Assembly: GCA_039000515.1 (NCBI GenBank)
Contig: JBCFYV010000001.1
Coordinates: 59,578,234-59,642,233 of the forward strand
Length of the DNA: 64,000 nt
Direction of reading: 5' to 3'
Source: Timema cristinae
Lineage: Eukaryota; Arthropoda; Insecta; Phasmatodea; Timematidae
In this document: positions 52,158-62,339 of the stretch, one piece after another
Layout of the letters: each line of letters opens with the position of its first letter
How positions within the stretch are numbered: position 1 is the first letter of the stretch
Made by a program: the position numbers and the translations under genes
Notes under the pieces: model-generated
Told to the model about the DNA's origin: nothing
Seen by the model: the letters and a program-made list of their open reading frames with translations, nothing else
Database searches by the model: none

Positions 52158-52720
52158 ATTACCTGTCATAGCTAACAGGCTTCAACCACACTTACACTTA
52201 ATGCAAAACACTCTGCTTCAGTAGAAGACAGACTTACATTGTGTTGTTTCTATAACGACCCAGTAACAATACACCAGAACATTTTAAAAACAAAACCTGA
52301 TGTGGACTTTCTATTATTTGTATCAGTTCCTCAGTCAGAGTCCACAAACCCACACAAAACTTCACTGCTTGAGTTATTATTAAAGATCAATTTCAAAGGT
52401 AATGTACTTTTAACCTACTTTAACACTTTTTTAATAGCTTTGTACAATGCTTCATTGGCATAATTTTAATATCTACCTAAAGACGGTGGACTAGTACACA
52501 AATCTGGTCGTGTTACCGCATACATAAGACATCCTATTATTTGTCTACATTTTGACTCTAATAATTGATCAGTTGTTTCAGGCTTAACAAATTGAAACTT
52601 ATTTTCCATTTATGTGGACATAGCTTAGACTCTACCATATCTAAATCCTTAATTCAAAAAATTCCACTCACACATATTTTTAAATGTAGTTGGTTGACCC
52701 TATCTTCCCCAAGTTAAATT
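52158..52720 (-). pseudogene. Ty1/copia pol fragment, RNase H region, broken
   Basis: Minus-strand translation in joined frames gives copia-type pol. The part upstream of RNase H includes MENKFQFVKPETTDQL at 52609 downwards, then CRQIIGCLMYAVTRPDLC, ending at a stop at 52466-52468. Beyond a frame change come RNase H blocks FVDSD, RKSTSGFVFKMFWC and VSLSSTEAE, with the acidic catalytic positions of VDSD and STEAE visible. Several stops (a Trp position after VDSD and others) and frameshifts make it nonfunctional. The family's RNase H copies the retroelement genome by removing RNA during reverse transcription. The fragment runs into the gap at 52157. Orientation matches the RT fragment at 58337-58860, but 5.7 kb separates them. 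Confidence 0.88.
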
Positions 52721-53909
52721 TGCAATGTTTAGGTATATTTTTTAAAGAAACTAATAAAGTAAGATTGATTTTTTTAGTAGTTAGAGTATGATTTACTGAG
52801 CATTTTAACGAGTAGATTATTTTATACACTACAAAATAAATATATTTTACTTATCTAAAAACAAGTCAAATATTTTGGTACATAAAATTGCGTGTTAAAA
52901 ATCCATGAATAATTTTCACAAAAACTTTTCGTCCAATTGTTTACCTTAATAAGAGGATGAAATAAGAAAACTAATGATGATATATTTTACGGTTGCTTAG
53001 ATAAGTGTACCTTCATGAAAAAAAAAGTAGAATTTTCAGAAACTCAATTCAAAGTTAGCCTTGGCTGTATCTGAATAGTCAAGTACACTTTACTTGATGC
53101 AGACTTGATAAATTTACACTTTACACGCAATTGAGATCGAAGACTGAAACATAATTTTCGAACGGCAAACTACACTTTACACGCCCTTGAGTTTGCAGTG
53201 CTGCTTCCTACCAGTGATTTTAGAAACTATTTTAAACGCCATCTATCATCAAGGAATGAAAACGAATACAATGTTTTAATATCCGTTCCCGCTTCTTTTC
53301 ATTATACATTTCCAACACAACACAAAAACATTACAACAAAAGCAGTACCGGTATAGCTAAAATACTTTATCACAGATAACAGCTCACACATCACAGATCA
53401 CATTACTCTAGCAGACGAAAAATTAAACAGTTGCCAGTCAAACTCCGCATCGACAGAGTGTCAAGGGTAGCTTGCCATCACCCTTGGTCTCAAAGGCTTG
53501 TGATCGGCAACTTCGTAACTATTCGGAAGGTTCTACACTTGATCACGTGATTGCCAATGCAATTATCGAGTGACCGTCAAGAGTCGACGGCGCGTGAAGA
53601 CTATTCAGATAAAGCCTAAATGTTCTGTAACTACACTGTTGTCCAGGTTGATTAACTAAATTTTTTAATATCAAATATCAAACACATTGTGATATTCCCG
53701 TTGTTCTTTAAGGTGATTCGACCAGCAAGCTTCTCCTAGAATAAATAGGTTATAACATTTTGACAGGTAATTTTTAACATAGTTGAAGAGGGGTGTTGTG
53801 TTGTGAAGAGGGGGATGGGCAGGTAGAGTGGGAAAGTAAGCGGCGATTGACAGCTCTTTGTTCACAACAGTGTTGTCATAACACTACCTCTTTTTTTCGC
53901 TAATTTAGA
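52721..53909. other. AT-rich intergenic DNA with a short direct repeat
   Basis: No gene seen. A 21-bp sequence tacactttacacgc(aa/cc)ttgag occurs at about 53113 and 53171, and a shorter relative, tacactttacttg, at about 53085. Positions 53440-53620 are less AT-rich but hold no recognisable signal. Confidence 0.5.
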
Positions 53910-53990
53910 ACATGAATGGTCACTGCATGGCTTACCCGGGAGTTGTGGTCTTGAGTTTGAATCCCGGCTAATAATATTAAAAGAATATTA
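53910..53990 (+). mobile_element. Short tRNA-like/SINE head with AAT-rich end
   Basis: gtcactgcatggcttacccg is followed by gagtttgaatcccggct (B box) and then taataatatt. It looks like the tRNA-like half of a SINE that ends directly in an AT-rich tail. Too degenerate to call a tRNA gene. Confidence 0.45.
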
Positions 53991-54159
53991 ATAATTTAAA
54001 ATAATGAACTTAATACACGTGTCGCAAAGTATTTATTGTACTGAATGCTATTAGGCCTATATTTACAAAATGTGTTCTTAGAAGAAGAAGAAATATATTA
54101 CTAGGCAATTTAATGAAATAATTTGAGTGGTGAAAGTTTAAGGGTTCTTTTGTTATTCT

Positions 54160-54400
54160 TTTAGCACCGAGTCGTACTAACCGTTCGCGGTATAGACTAC
54201 TCATATGTACTAATCACGCTAATTAGTTAGGGATTAAGAAAACTGAATTTAGAGGAAGTGCACTCGCATTTGCGTAGAGAAAGAGTGTGGGAAACAATTT
54301 ATAATAAAACTACCCTCTGTATACCTGACGGAGATCAAACCCCAATCTCCCTGTCTTTAACGCTCTAGTCTACGACGAGAATGATGCATTAGATGTCATG
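54160..54400 (-). mobile_element. tRNA-derived SINE copy
   Basis: The plus strand reads tttagcaccgagtcgtacta (terminus), then gcactcgcatttgcgtagag (central domain), then acggagatcaaaccccaatc, and a head region with ctctagtctacgacgag. This is the family layout in reverse. It is more diverged than the 6809-7069 copy, and no clear target-site duplication was found. Confidence 0.75.
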
Positions 54401-54964
54401 CTAGCACCGGAGCAGGTTTTAGAGTTCTTTATTTGTAGTAAAAAAGTAATACTTTTCGTTGTTATTATTATAATAGTTAACAGAACTCATGATTGGCACC
54501 TTACAAACTGGCCGAAAAGTTGTAAAAATGTTGGAATGCCACGTAGGTCAAATGACCTACAATTAGGACCAACTGGTCGACAAGCTTATGCATAAGAAGG
54601 CAAAGTGATCGAAAGTCTACTGGTTGACCAAATAAATAAAAATATTTCAAAGCTTGAGTGTGTCAAGTGATAGACACGTTTAGGACCATGTGATAAGATA
54701 CACAACTGTTTAACATTAGAGGACCTGTTGGCATACAAAAGTCGAGATGGATTCAATGAAACAATTGACCGACAAGTCAATACATTGCAAACAACGTGTT
54801 CCACAACAAAATCGTAAACGGAAAATAACAAATAGTCTATGAAATATTATTTTTTAACCAAATTTATAGCTCTAATAAATATCCACATTTGTGGTCACAA
54901 GGTCCAATGCGTCATTCGCATTCCTTATTCTGTGTATAGCTCAAACGGGGAGTGAAAAGCTAAG

Positions 54965-55030
54965 GAAAAAAAATACAATTTTTTTTATCCCCGCGTCTTA
55001 CTACCCGTTTGGGTATAGGCCTATACTAAT
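54965..55030 (-). mobile_element. SINE 3' terminus fragment
   Basis: ccgcgtcttactacccgttt and gggtataggcc match the reversed SINE terminus. The sequence then diverges, so the copy is 5' truncated. Confidence 0.6.
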
Positions 55031-55172
55031 TTTGTGGATTAAAATCATCATTAGTAAGGTATCAATTTTCTAAGTTGGTCTTTTTGGGTTAACCAGGTGT
55101 CTGTCGATAATTTTGTCCGCATATGCATGAGTTCAACCAGTTGGCACAAGTCATGATTTACTTGTGTAGCCA

Positions 55173-55573
55173 GGCCCCGGGACATCAAGCAATAGAATAT
55201 TATGAACCAGTGGTAACAAGGCCCCGTGACATCAAATAATGTAGTATTATAAACCACTGGTAGCAAGGGCCCGGGATATAAAACAATAGAATATTATGAA
55301 CCATTGGTAACAAGGCTCCGGGACATCAAACAATGGAGTATTATAAACCACTGGTAGCAAGGGCCCGGGATATAAAACAATAGAATATTATGAACCATTG
55401 GTAACAAGGCTCCGGGACATCAAACAATGTAGTATTAGAAACCACTAGTAGCAAGGGCCCGGGATATAAAACAATAGAATATTATGAACCATTGGTAACA
55501 AGGCTCCGGGACATCAAACAATGGAGTATTATAAACCACTGGTAACCAGGCCCCGGAACAACAAACAACAGTG
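55173..55573. repeat. Minisatellite, 47-bp unit with 94-bp higher order
   Basis: About 8.5 copies of a 47-bp unit. Two variants alternate: A, (ggccccggga/gggcccggga) ... caatagaatattatgaacca, and B, ggctccgggacatcaaacaa ... gtattataaaccactggta. AB pairs of 94 bp are far more alike than A is to B, showing that recent amplification was by pairs. Minus-strand open frames across it are products of the repeat. Confidence 0.92.
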
Positions 55574-55814
55574 GGTTCCGAGTTGAAGCTGTAATTCTAA
55601 GATTCTTATTGGATAAGTTGAATGTTTGATTTAGACTGATTTTAATAGGAAGATCATTATTTGACAACTAGAAATGGGTTCACTAATTCATACGTCAAAT
55701 CATGTGATCTAGAGCTGTACCTTTGATAAAGGCTTATACTATAATCATTACATAAGTTATAGTCTGCACTGACTAAACTGACTACACTTTTATATCGTCA
55801 GTGCAACATTTCCC

Positions 55815-56130
55815 TCTAACTGCCAGAGGGCTAGAACAAATTCTAAATATTAAACAACTCTAGAAGCTATCTGAAGTTTTTTTGGGAACAACTACCGAAG
55901 ACTAGGAACATTTCTAAATGCTAAACACCTTTGGAAGCTATCTGAAGTTTTTTCTTTGCCACATAACATCGCAACTGCCGAAGGTTAGGAAAAATTATAA
56001 GTACTAAACACCTCTAGAATCCATCTGAAGGTGTTTTTTTTGCGACATAACCCCATAGCTGCCGAAGGCTAAGAAATATTCTGAATATGAAACACCTCTA
56101 GTAGCTCTCCGAAGTGCTTTTTATGGTTGC
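55815..56130. repeat. Tandem repeat, unit about 80 bp, four copies
   Basis: Four diverged copies share (g/a)ccgaagg(c/t)taggaa, taaacacctctagaagc and tatctgaagtttttt. Copies differ by substitutions and by the length of the T run. The array lies about 240 bp after the 47-bp array. Confidence 0.85.
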
Positions 56131-58336
56131 ACAGCTCCCTAATTTGTACTTGTATCTTAATTTTTTATATTGTTTGTATCATAAATAAAGTCATGTATAG
56201 TTTGTTCATAAATTTTTGTGGAGGGTTTGAAACCCCACCTCCCCCCATATGCGGCCTTGTATGTACCTGAAAACATCGTGGATCAAATATTTCATTGTTT
56301 TAAGTTTATAACGATTCGTGTTCGATTTCGCCTTTTTATTTCGTTTTCTTGGTTTTTATGCACATTTCATTTTTAAGGTTGAACTTAGCCATGTTCAATA
56401 AACATGCCATTTTTTTTTTTTTTTCTTTTTTTTTTTAGAAAATGTCTAAAGAATGCAGAGTACTGATGTGACATTAGATATATTTTCAAAACTTTTAAGA
56501 TCTTTTTAATGTTAAATTTATAACCAGTAAAAAAGGGAAACGCAGTTTTATACATTCATGAAGTTAATTGTAATATTCAGATAAACTATAGGTCTAAAAT
56601 CAATACGCATTTTGATGTACCAAGAGATGAGTTCCTTTTGACATTTTGAGTTGAAGAATAAAACTTAACACAGTACAATATTATCCAAGTGCCAAATTAC
56701 TAGGAAGGAAAAAGAGACAAAATAAATGTCAAAACTCGTCACTCAAGTAGTAAGACGCAGTGCTATATATACATATAAAGCACTTAAAAGTGAGTCATTA
56801 GTCGGAGACCGGGGTAACCCGGTCCTTCCTTGGTCGGCTAGTCTGTGTTATCGGTAGGTACAGTCAAACCAAGAAGTTTCAGGAAATGGGCATAACAAAT
56901 CTACGTTTGCATTGATCAACGCGGTGTAGATAATAAAATAAAAGAGTAGAGTTAGACTAATAAACCAAACAAATTTGAAATAACGACATTATGTACTACA
57001 AAATGATATAAAATCGAAGTATCGGGGTATAAAACGAAAAGTACTTGTATAAGATCAAATATTATGTAATTTTACAACTATTAAATATCTTATAAATTAA
57101 AAACTGATTTTATTTAAGATATTGTTAGTACTTCATTGCATACACTCCATATGAATGTCTAGCTATAATAAATTTAATCCCCATACATTAACTACTTTAC
57201 CTTAAAATAAGTACGCAAAATTGATAAAATAGTAAGTTTGACTACTTATAACTCGATAACTGTAATGATTTGAAATAAATGAATCACTATTTAGAGCTTA
57301 TTAAAATAATGCAATAAAATTTTTATGGTCGAATGACCTTAAAAACTCTTATAGGGTAAATTCGTTTTTGTGAAAAACGCGAAAAAAAATAAAATGGTCG
57401 AAAATAGGGTATTTATAAGTTTTCTTTGAGTTTCATGGCATTTGAAAGTGTTTAAAGTGATTTTTATTCCGCGAATTAACGCGAAAAACGTTATTTTGAG
57501 AGTATTTTAGCTAAATTATTCTAATTAGCGAAATAGACGCGAATTCCCTGAAAGTGTTGTGCATTTAAATGAAATGCTGAGAATTTCTATAAAACGATGT
57601 TTTTCGGTGGAAATAAGTGATTAAAAAATCATTGAGTTTCACTCGTCTGTGTGCTTCAACTCGGGTTTTACTTGCATCCTGTGCTTTCCACAGCCCATCC
57701 GGCTAATCGCCACATTCCGTTAGTCTTTGCTTAGCAACCAGCCACCCCCGCCCCCTCCCCATTCCGCCAATCCTTACGAAAGCCCAACCTCTGTCTTGAA
57801 GCGACAGAACTTTCTCTGGAAATACATTTTTACCTATTTTGCTACAAAATGCTAAATTATGCCACAAAACGCTAAATTTCCAATAATTAATGCTAAAAAA
57901 ACTTAAAATTAATTCTATTTTACCCTATTTCTACTTATAGGTGCCCTAGGCATTGTAATAGTACATTTAAATTTCTAATAAATCTTCTTAATCTACCAAC
58001 AACACTAATTATAACTGCTCATAACTAATACATTTTTCAACACGCTGCAGTAAACATAGACAAATGTGTTGGAAAATTAATCATCTTTGTTTTGTTTGGT
58101 ACCAACATTGAAAAGAAAATAATTTTTTTTATACTTCCTAATAATCATCTACCTATTTTCAAATAATAATAAAAAATTATACAGTAGCAGTAATAGCAAT
58201 AAAGAGAAGCAGTTACTCAGCAGCCTGTATAGAGATGTCAACATAATCTAAAATCACTCATAATTACTGTTATACTCAACAGAATGTTATGAAACTACTC
58301 TCAAACTAATCACAACGAATTGTAGAAAAATAATAT
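56131..58336. other. Intergenic DNA with a GC-rich patch and SINE tail
   Basis: No gene supported. 56746-56766 (gtagtaagacgcagtgct) is a plus-strand SINE terminus remnant. 56794-56830 can form a short hairpin around accggggtaacccggt. 57360-57550 repeats cgcgaa-containing motifs in AT-rich sequence. 57650-57800 is a GC-rich patch with a GC box and an RFX-like half palindrome. 56411-56440 is a long T run ending in tag, which resembles a splice acceptor but has no exon behind it. Confidence 0.5.
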
Positions 58337-58860
58337 TTAAGGGGAAAAAAAAGATTTTTTGGTCAAAATGGTCAATCGATTCCACTCATCAATTTCTTTT
58401 CTACTTGTGCCTAATAACAAAATATCATCTACAAACAACAATAATATACACTTTGCTCTCAGTCCCACATTTGGTATAAAAACAAAAATAATTTCGAAAG
58501 CGAAAAAACCTTTTTTTGTTAAAATGTCGTCAAATTTCAAATTCCAGTATGTTGGTGACTTCTTTAGGCCATATATTGACTTGTTGAGTTCACACTCAGT
58601 ATTGTCATTGTGGTTTAAACCCGCAGATAATCTCATGTTCATTTCTTCCTTGTTATCGCCATACAAAAACGCACTTCAAACGTCCATTTGATGGATTGAT
58701 AAACCTAACTTGTTTGCAACACCCAATAGAATACGAAATGTTGTAATTTTCGTAACAGGGGCATACACATCATACATCTCAAAACGTTTACTTTGCTGAA
58801 ACTCTTTGGCTACCAACCGTGCTTTAGATTGATCTAAGTTTCCCACACTGTCTGTCGGGG
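58337..58860 (-). pseudogene. Ty1/copia reverse transcriptase fragment, broken
   Basis: Minus-strand translation begins near LDQSKARLVAKEFQQ, then VYAPVTKITTFRILLGVANK and LSIHQMDV, a stop at 58676-58678 where copia has a lysine codon before SAF, then LYGDNKEEMNMRL, NKSIYGLKKSP and LLFVDDILLLG. FVDD, at about 58424-58435, corresponds to the YVDD-type catalytic box holding two metal-binding aspartates. After the box the reading degrades (WNRLTILTKKSFFSP) and stops at 58337. The product would copy retroelement RNA into DNA. The in-frame stop and both truncations show it is dead. Its right edge meets an unrelated plus-strand ORF at about 58860. Confidence 0.92.
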
Positions 58861-58902
58861 ATCCAACAGCTGTTAGGGCAGCTGGTAGCTAGTCAGGAAC
58901 AG

Positions 58903-59475
58903 ATGAGGGTGGGTCAAGAGGAATGGAAAGCCAGCTTAGAGGGCCAACTAAGGGACAGCCGTGAGCAGACTAAGGAGGACCTTCAAACCTATATAGGGAC
59001 ATTGACAATCTCCTTGAGAAACGAGTTTGCTAACGAATTAGTACGTACTAGGGAGGACTTGGAAGTGAGGATTGCTGTCTCAGAAGAGCGGGTTTCTCTT
59101 GAACTAGCCGAGGTCCATCAGAAAGCTCAGACTATTCTTATGGAGGTGCATACGGAACTGGAGTCGACCCGTAAAGTGGTGGACGAGCGATTTAAACGCC
59201 AAACCACGCTTTTAGAGAAGGGGTTGCACTCATTGAACTTAGAAGTGCACACGCAAAGAAATAATCCATTAGGGACTACCACCACCGTGCATTCAGCCAT
59301 TTCCAGACTGGATGAGAAGAGTAGGGACCACGTTCGAGCCCAGGAGAGACTTGAAAGCAAGATGAGTGACTCGACGCAGACGATAGCGAACCTACAGGTG
59401 CAAGTTCTTAGCCTCGCCTCTTCATACAAGGAGGAAAGAAATTTACTCCATCAGTGGGGAAGGGGAGAGACGTAA
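58903..59475 (+). CDS. Coiled-coil protein, probable retroelement gag fragment
   Basis: A 190-codon open frame, the longest non-repeat ORF in the window. It stays open upstream to about 58864 (IQQLLGQLVASQEQ precedes the first ATG), so the true start may lie further 5' or have been removed. The protein is highly charged and rich in E, R, Q and L. Leucines and valines are spaced as in coiled coils through residues 20-110 (for example REDLEVRIAVSEERVSLELAE). A less helical stretch around residues 115-130 (RNNPLGTTTT) follows, then a second helical part to residue 185. No membrane segment or signal peptide. Balanced codon use and GC content above the flanks support past coding selection. Its position against a dead copia fragment and its composition suggest the N-terminal gag of an LTR retroelement, but I see no zinc knuckle or homologous motif that proves it. 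A host coiled-coil exon is the alternative. Confidence 0.5.
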   Translation: MRVGQEEWKASLEGQLRDSREQTKEDLQTYIGTLTISLRNEFANELVRTREDLEVRIAVSEERVSLELAEVHQKAQTILMEVHTELESTRKVVDERFKRQTTLLEKGLHSLNLEVHTQRNNPLGTTTTVHSAISRLDEKSRDHVRAQERLESKMSDSTQTIANLQVQVLSLASSYKEERNLLHQWGRGET

Positions 59476-61080
59476 AAAGAAGCGAGTTTTTTTTGTTTGT
59501 TGGCATTGTTGTGGAAGAAAAGGGAAGAGACTGCGAGCATTGCGCGCTGGGGCATGTTATCGAGTTATCTTAGATTTCAACAATACACCTTGTCTAAATC
59601 CCTACAGAATAATGTAGAAGTATGTAGCAATCTCTTAGAATGTGTATAGCAAGAATAATAGGGGTGTGAAATAATAAAATTACATATATTTTAACATCAT
59701 TATACGAAGTGAACGAACTTATTAAATCCTTCAAACAAGGATAATAAAAATAATAGATTCATATTTTACTACTCAAAATATTATGATGCACACGTTAAAT
59801 AACACGTCTTGCTTCAATAACGACATCAATATTAAATTAAATTATGAATTTCAAACAAAATTCTTGATTTGAACGAATAAAGCACAAGAAAAACGTAAAT
59901 TGGTCACAACAGAAAACAATACAAAATATAATATGTAACCAAGAAAAGCAAAGAACATTCAGAATATTTTAAACCATTATTAAGTAAACTTATATTCCTT
60001 TTTAATTTTAAACACCTATTATATAACAGCAATATTAAGGCCAAATTTATTAACTCTTTTGATTTTTTTAAATCTATGATTGGAAATCACTATTTTTACT
60101 TTCTCATATAAATATAAAATAATGCAATCGTGAAAGTTTTCAACTTTGAAATTTTGATGAATCATTGCGTTTAATAAGGCCCAAACCCCAAAAAATGAAG
60201 TTAACAATTATATATGTCCCTGAGTCTTAATCCTAAAATATTTAATGAAATTGATAATTAATATGGCTATAGCTCAGGATTTTTATTCAGACGCTATTTT
60301 TTAAATTAAGAGTAATTTACTGAAAGGTGATTTGTTTAAATTTAAAAATTTTTTACAAGTACTTTAACGCTTTAGTTTAAAATGGATATCTAATGAGTGT
60401 TTATCTGATGATAAACACTGTTTACTTGTTTCTCTGGTAAAACATCATTTATAAGCAGTTTACTAATGAGTAATGGTTAATTTATTCCAAATAGCTTTGT
60501 CTTTCTACATTTTTGTGGATAATAAAGTAAAATACGACATTGCAAAGACTTCTGGAAATCTTCTTGTGCAAAATGATCAAAGCAGATTGTGGCTGGATTG
60601 AAATGTTATAATTAGCTTAAAAGAAATAGTCTAATTTAATGAAGACATTATTTTGTAGATATAAAAAAAAATATGAAGGAAACAATATTAAATTATTTTA
60701 AATATTATCAAGTCTCTTAAAAAATACATAAAGTTAGAAATTTTATCTTCTTATTTTTCCCCCCATGTCCATACGGACTATACGCATTTATTTACACAAA
60801 ATAATATGGATATGAGAAATGTAAAATTTAGGGGATATATACCCTCATCTTAATAGGAAGAGAGGAGGAATCCATTTAGGAAAACCCACCCTTATCACAC
60901 TCAGCTGAGAATCGAATCTCATCCTTCACCCTCAATAGCAAACAAGAATAGATTAGCTTGACCAAGGTGTAATGTAACTGACTTGCCCCTGAAAAGTATG
61001 TGAAAGCATTGACAATAATATCGTTTTAATTTTATAAACGTATTTAATTTTATTTAAATTATATAGTATATTAAATGGCG
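59476..61080. other. AT-rich intergenic DNA with a decayed SINE
   Basis: No gene seen. 60745-60980 has an old minus-strand SINE arrangement: gtccatacggactatacgc near its terminus, aatccatttaggaaaaccca in the middle, and gagaatcgaatctcatcc as a reversed B-box region. It is weaker than the other copies. Confidence 0.45.
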
Positions 61081-61191
61081 CTTAAAGCACTTCTTCTTCT
61101 AAGAAGGCAAAAGCCTCTGGTCAGTAACGTCACGCACGTGACATTAGTCAAGTCAGTTTGACAATATAAGATTTTAAATAATAACTTCCTC

Positions 61192-61340
61192 TTCTCGAAG
61201 GTTCGAATAGAGATTTTAAAATGTAACTTGAGTCATTTTCCGGCTCTCGAAGCTTCTAGTGACACCGAGATGTTTTTGTCTTGTATTTTAATTTTTTATA
61301 ACACGACCTTCTCGAAGCTCCCATGAGCAATGAATATATA
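61192..61340 (+). promoter_or_regulatory. Heat-shock-type promoter, three HSEs plus TATA
   Basis: Three heat-shock elements with the alternating nTTCnnGAAn pattern occur upstream of a TATA box. HSE1 at 61192-61204 is TTC-tc-GAA-gg-TTC, a perfect three-unit site. HSE2 at 61244-61256 is CTC-tc-GAA-gc-TTC. HSE3 at 61309-61321 is TTC-tc-GAA-gc-TCC. The TATA sequence gaatatata ends at 61340, placing initiation near 61365-61375 (cttggcgtccagtac). Elements of this type bind trimeric HSF in all animals. No Hsp70-like reading frame follows, so the promoter drives something else, most likely a retroelement or a noncoding transcript. Confidence 0.65.
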
Positions 61341-61493
61341 CGAAAGATGGTGCAATTGAACCTCACTTGGCGTCCAGTACTGCTCACTACTCACTAGTCA
61401 CTAGCACAGCTCCTGTCCGCGATCCCTACAATAGGCCGCGTATACATTTCGACGACATGATCTATTTTCTCTAGAAACAAACTGAGATTTAAA

Positions 61494-61499
61494 AATAAA
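61494..61499 (+). terminator. Polyadenylation signal AATAAA
   Basis: AATAAA lies about 155 bp downstream of the TATA box and 50 bp before the proposed LTR end, where the R/U5 boundary of an LTR would need it. The hexamer is common by chance in AT-rich DNA. Confidence 0.35.
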
Positions 61500-61539
61500 A
61501 ACATGTCAACAAAAAAAGTGTGTATTAATTATACAATAA

Positions 61540-61670
61540 CTCTTTAATTGGCGCTCGATCACGGGGCTATAAATACCAATTAACTCACAACATCAAAAAA
61601 CCGTACCGATTTAATTAGTGCTCGACCACGGGGCAATTACCAGCTAATTAAACGGTGTAACTTCAAGCGA
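61540..61670 (+). repeat. Leader with duplicated primer-site-like motif
   Basis: ttaattggcgctcgatcacg at about 61544 and ttaattagtgctcgaccacg at about 61611 are imperfect copies, each followed by ggggc and an a/t-rich segment with ctaattaa or caattaac. The first copy fits a reverse-transcription primer-binding site. The second may be an old tandem duplication of the leader. Confidence 0.5.
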
Positions 61671-61723
61671 CGCTCAACGCGACGAACCAGAACTTCACAA
61701 AGGCTAAGACCATGTGATCACCT

Positions 61724-61978
61724 ATGTCTGCCAAACTAAACAATCAAATCCCTTGGTATACATCTACGACAGGAGTTTCAAGCTTAAACATGCCGGAAGG
61801 CCAACCCTCGGAATCTAGTGGCGGACCGCAATATAATCGGATAATTAATGTCAATCTATGCAAAAATGAGAAAAGGTATTTAATTGTGAATGAAATATTA
61901 AGTGATAATTTAAACATGTTTAGTTACATATCAAACGAATTTTCCAACAAAAATATACTCTTTGCTAAGTCAATGTAA
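61724..61978 (+). pseudogene. Short ORF after the LTR-like leader, unknown product
   Basis: An 84-codon frame starts MSAKLNNQIPWYTSTTG and ends at a stop at 61976-61978. The same frame then stays open for about another 34 codons (to about 62083), suggesting an original longer product interrupted by one nonsense change. It is polar with no recognisable domain, catalytic motif, signal peptide or membrane segment. Its position about 175 bp after the putative primer-binding site is where a gag frame would begin in an LTR element. The start was chosen as the first ATG giving a frame longer than a few codons; an upstream ATG in gaccatgtgatc stops at once. I do not recognise the family, so gag is an inference from position. 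Confidence 0.3.
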
Positions 61979-62339
61979 TACAGAAAATGTAAGGAAGAAA
62001 TTATTTGGAGCTTTCATAGATTTGTTTCCACGCTAGTCAAAACTTTCCGTTTCTCGAATAAAAACACCAAACTTTACTGCGGTTGATTATTTTCGCAAGA
62101 AACTTCATGGGCCACCAGTAGGGAATACGAATTTGTATATTACACGTCTAAAATTTTAAAATACTGACAATTGGTGGCAAATTGTAACAACGGCAGAGAT
62201 AATACACTCGAATTAAAACGACATAGTAGAAAAAATTCCTATTAATAAAATACAATCTACAGTATTGCTAAACTTAAATACTCAATTTTCAGTTTAATCT
62301 GATATGTTTGTCCACTTTTATAAAATAAGTATCAAAAGA

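Larger units (their letters stand above)
61123..61549 (+). mobile_element. Candidate LTR of a gypsy-like retrotransposon
   Basis: The sequence has LTR architecture in order: a start at agtaacgtcacgcacgtgac, enhancer-like elements, a TATA box at 61334-61340, an AATAAA at 61494-61499 and an end at tttaatt. Immediately after comes tggcgctcgatcacggggc, which resembles a primer-binding site (insect tRNA-Lys sites start TGGCGCCC and end GTGGGGC). AGT starts and AATT ends are familiar from gypsy-group elements. No second LTR is visible downstream within the window, so the boundaries are inferred and the identity is unproven. A host heat-shock promoter is the competing reading. Confidence 0.45.

Noticed and set aside
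55051..55266. 71-codon minus-strand ORF
   Set aside because: It lies mostly on the 47-bp tandem array and repeats the same peptide; not a gene.
56411..56440. Polypyrimidine run ending in tag, like a 3' splice site
   Set aside because: No open frame or matching donor nearby; a T-rich simple repeat or a reversed poly(A) tail explains it equally well.
58359..58691. 110-codon plus-strand ORF
   Set aside because: It is the antisense shadow of the minus-strand copia reverse transcriptase, whose motifs are unmistakable.
59127..59429. 100-codon minus-strand ORF
   Set aside because: Antisense shadow of the longer plus-strand coiled-coil frame at 58903-59475.
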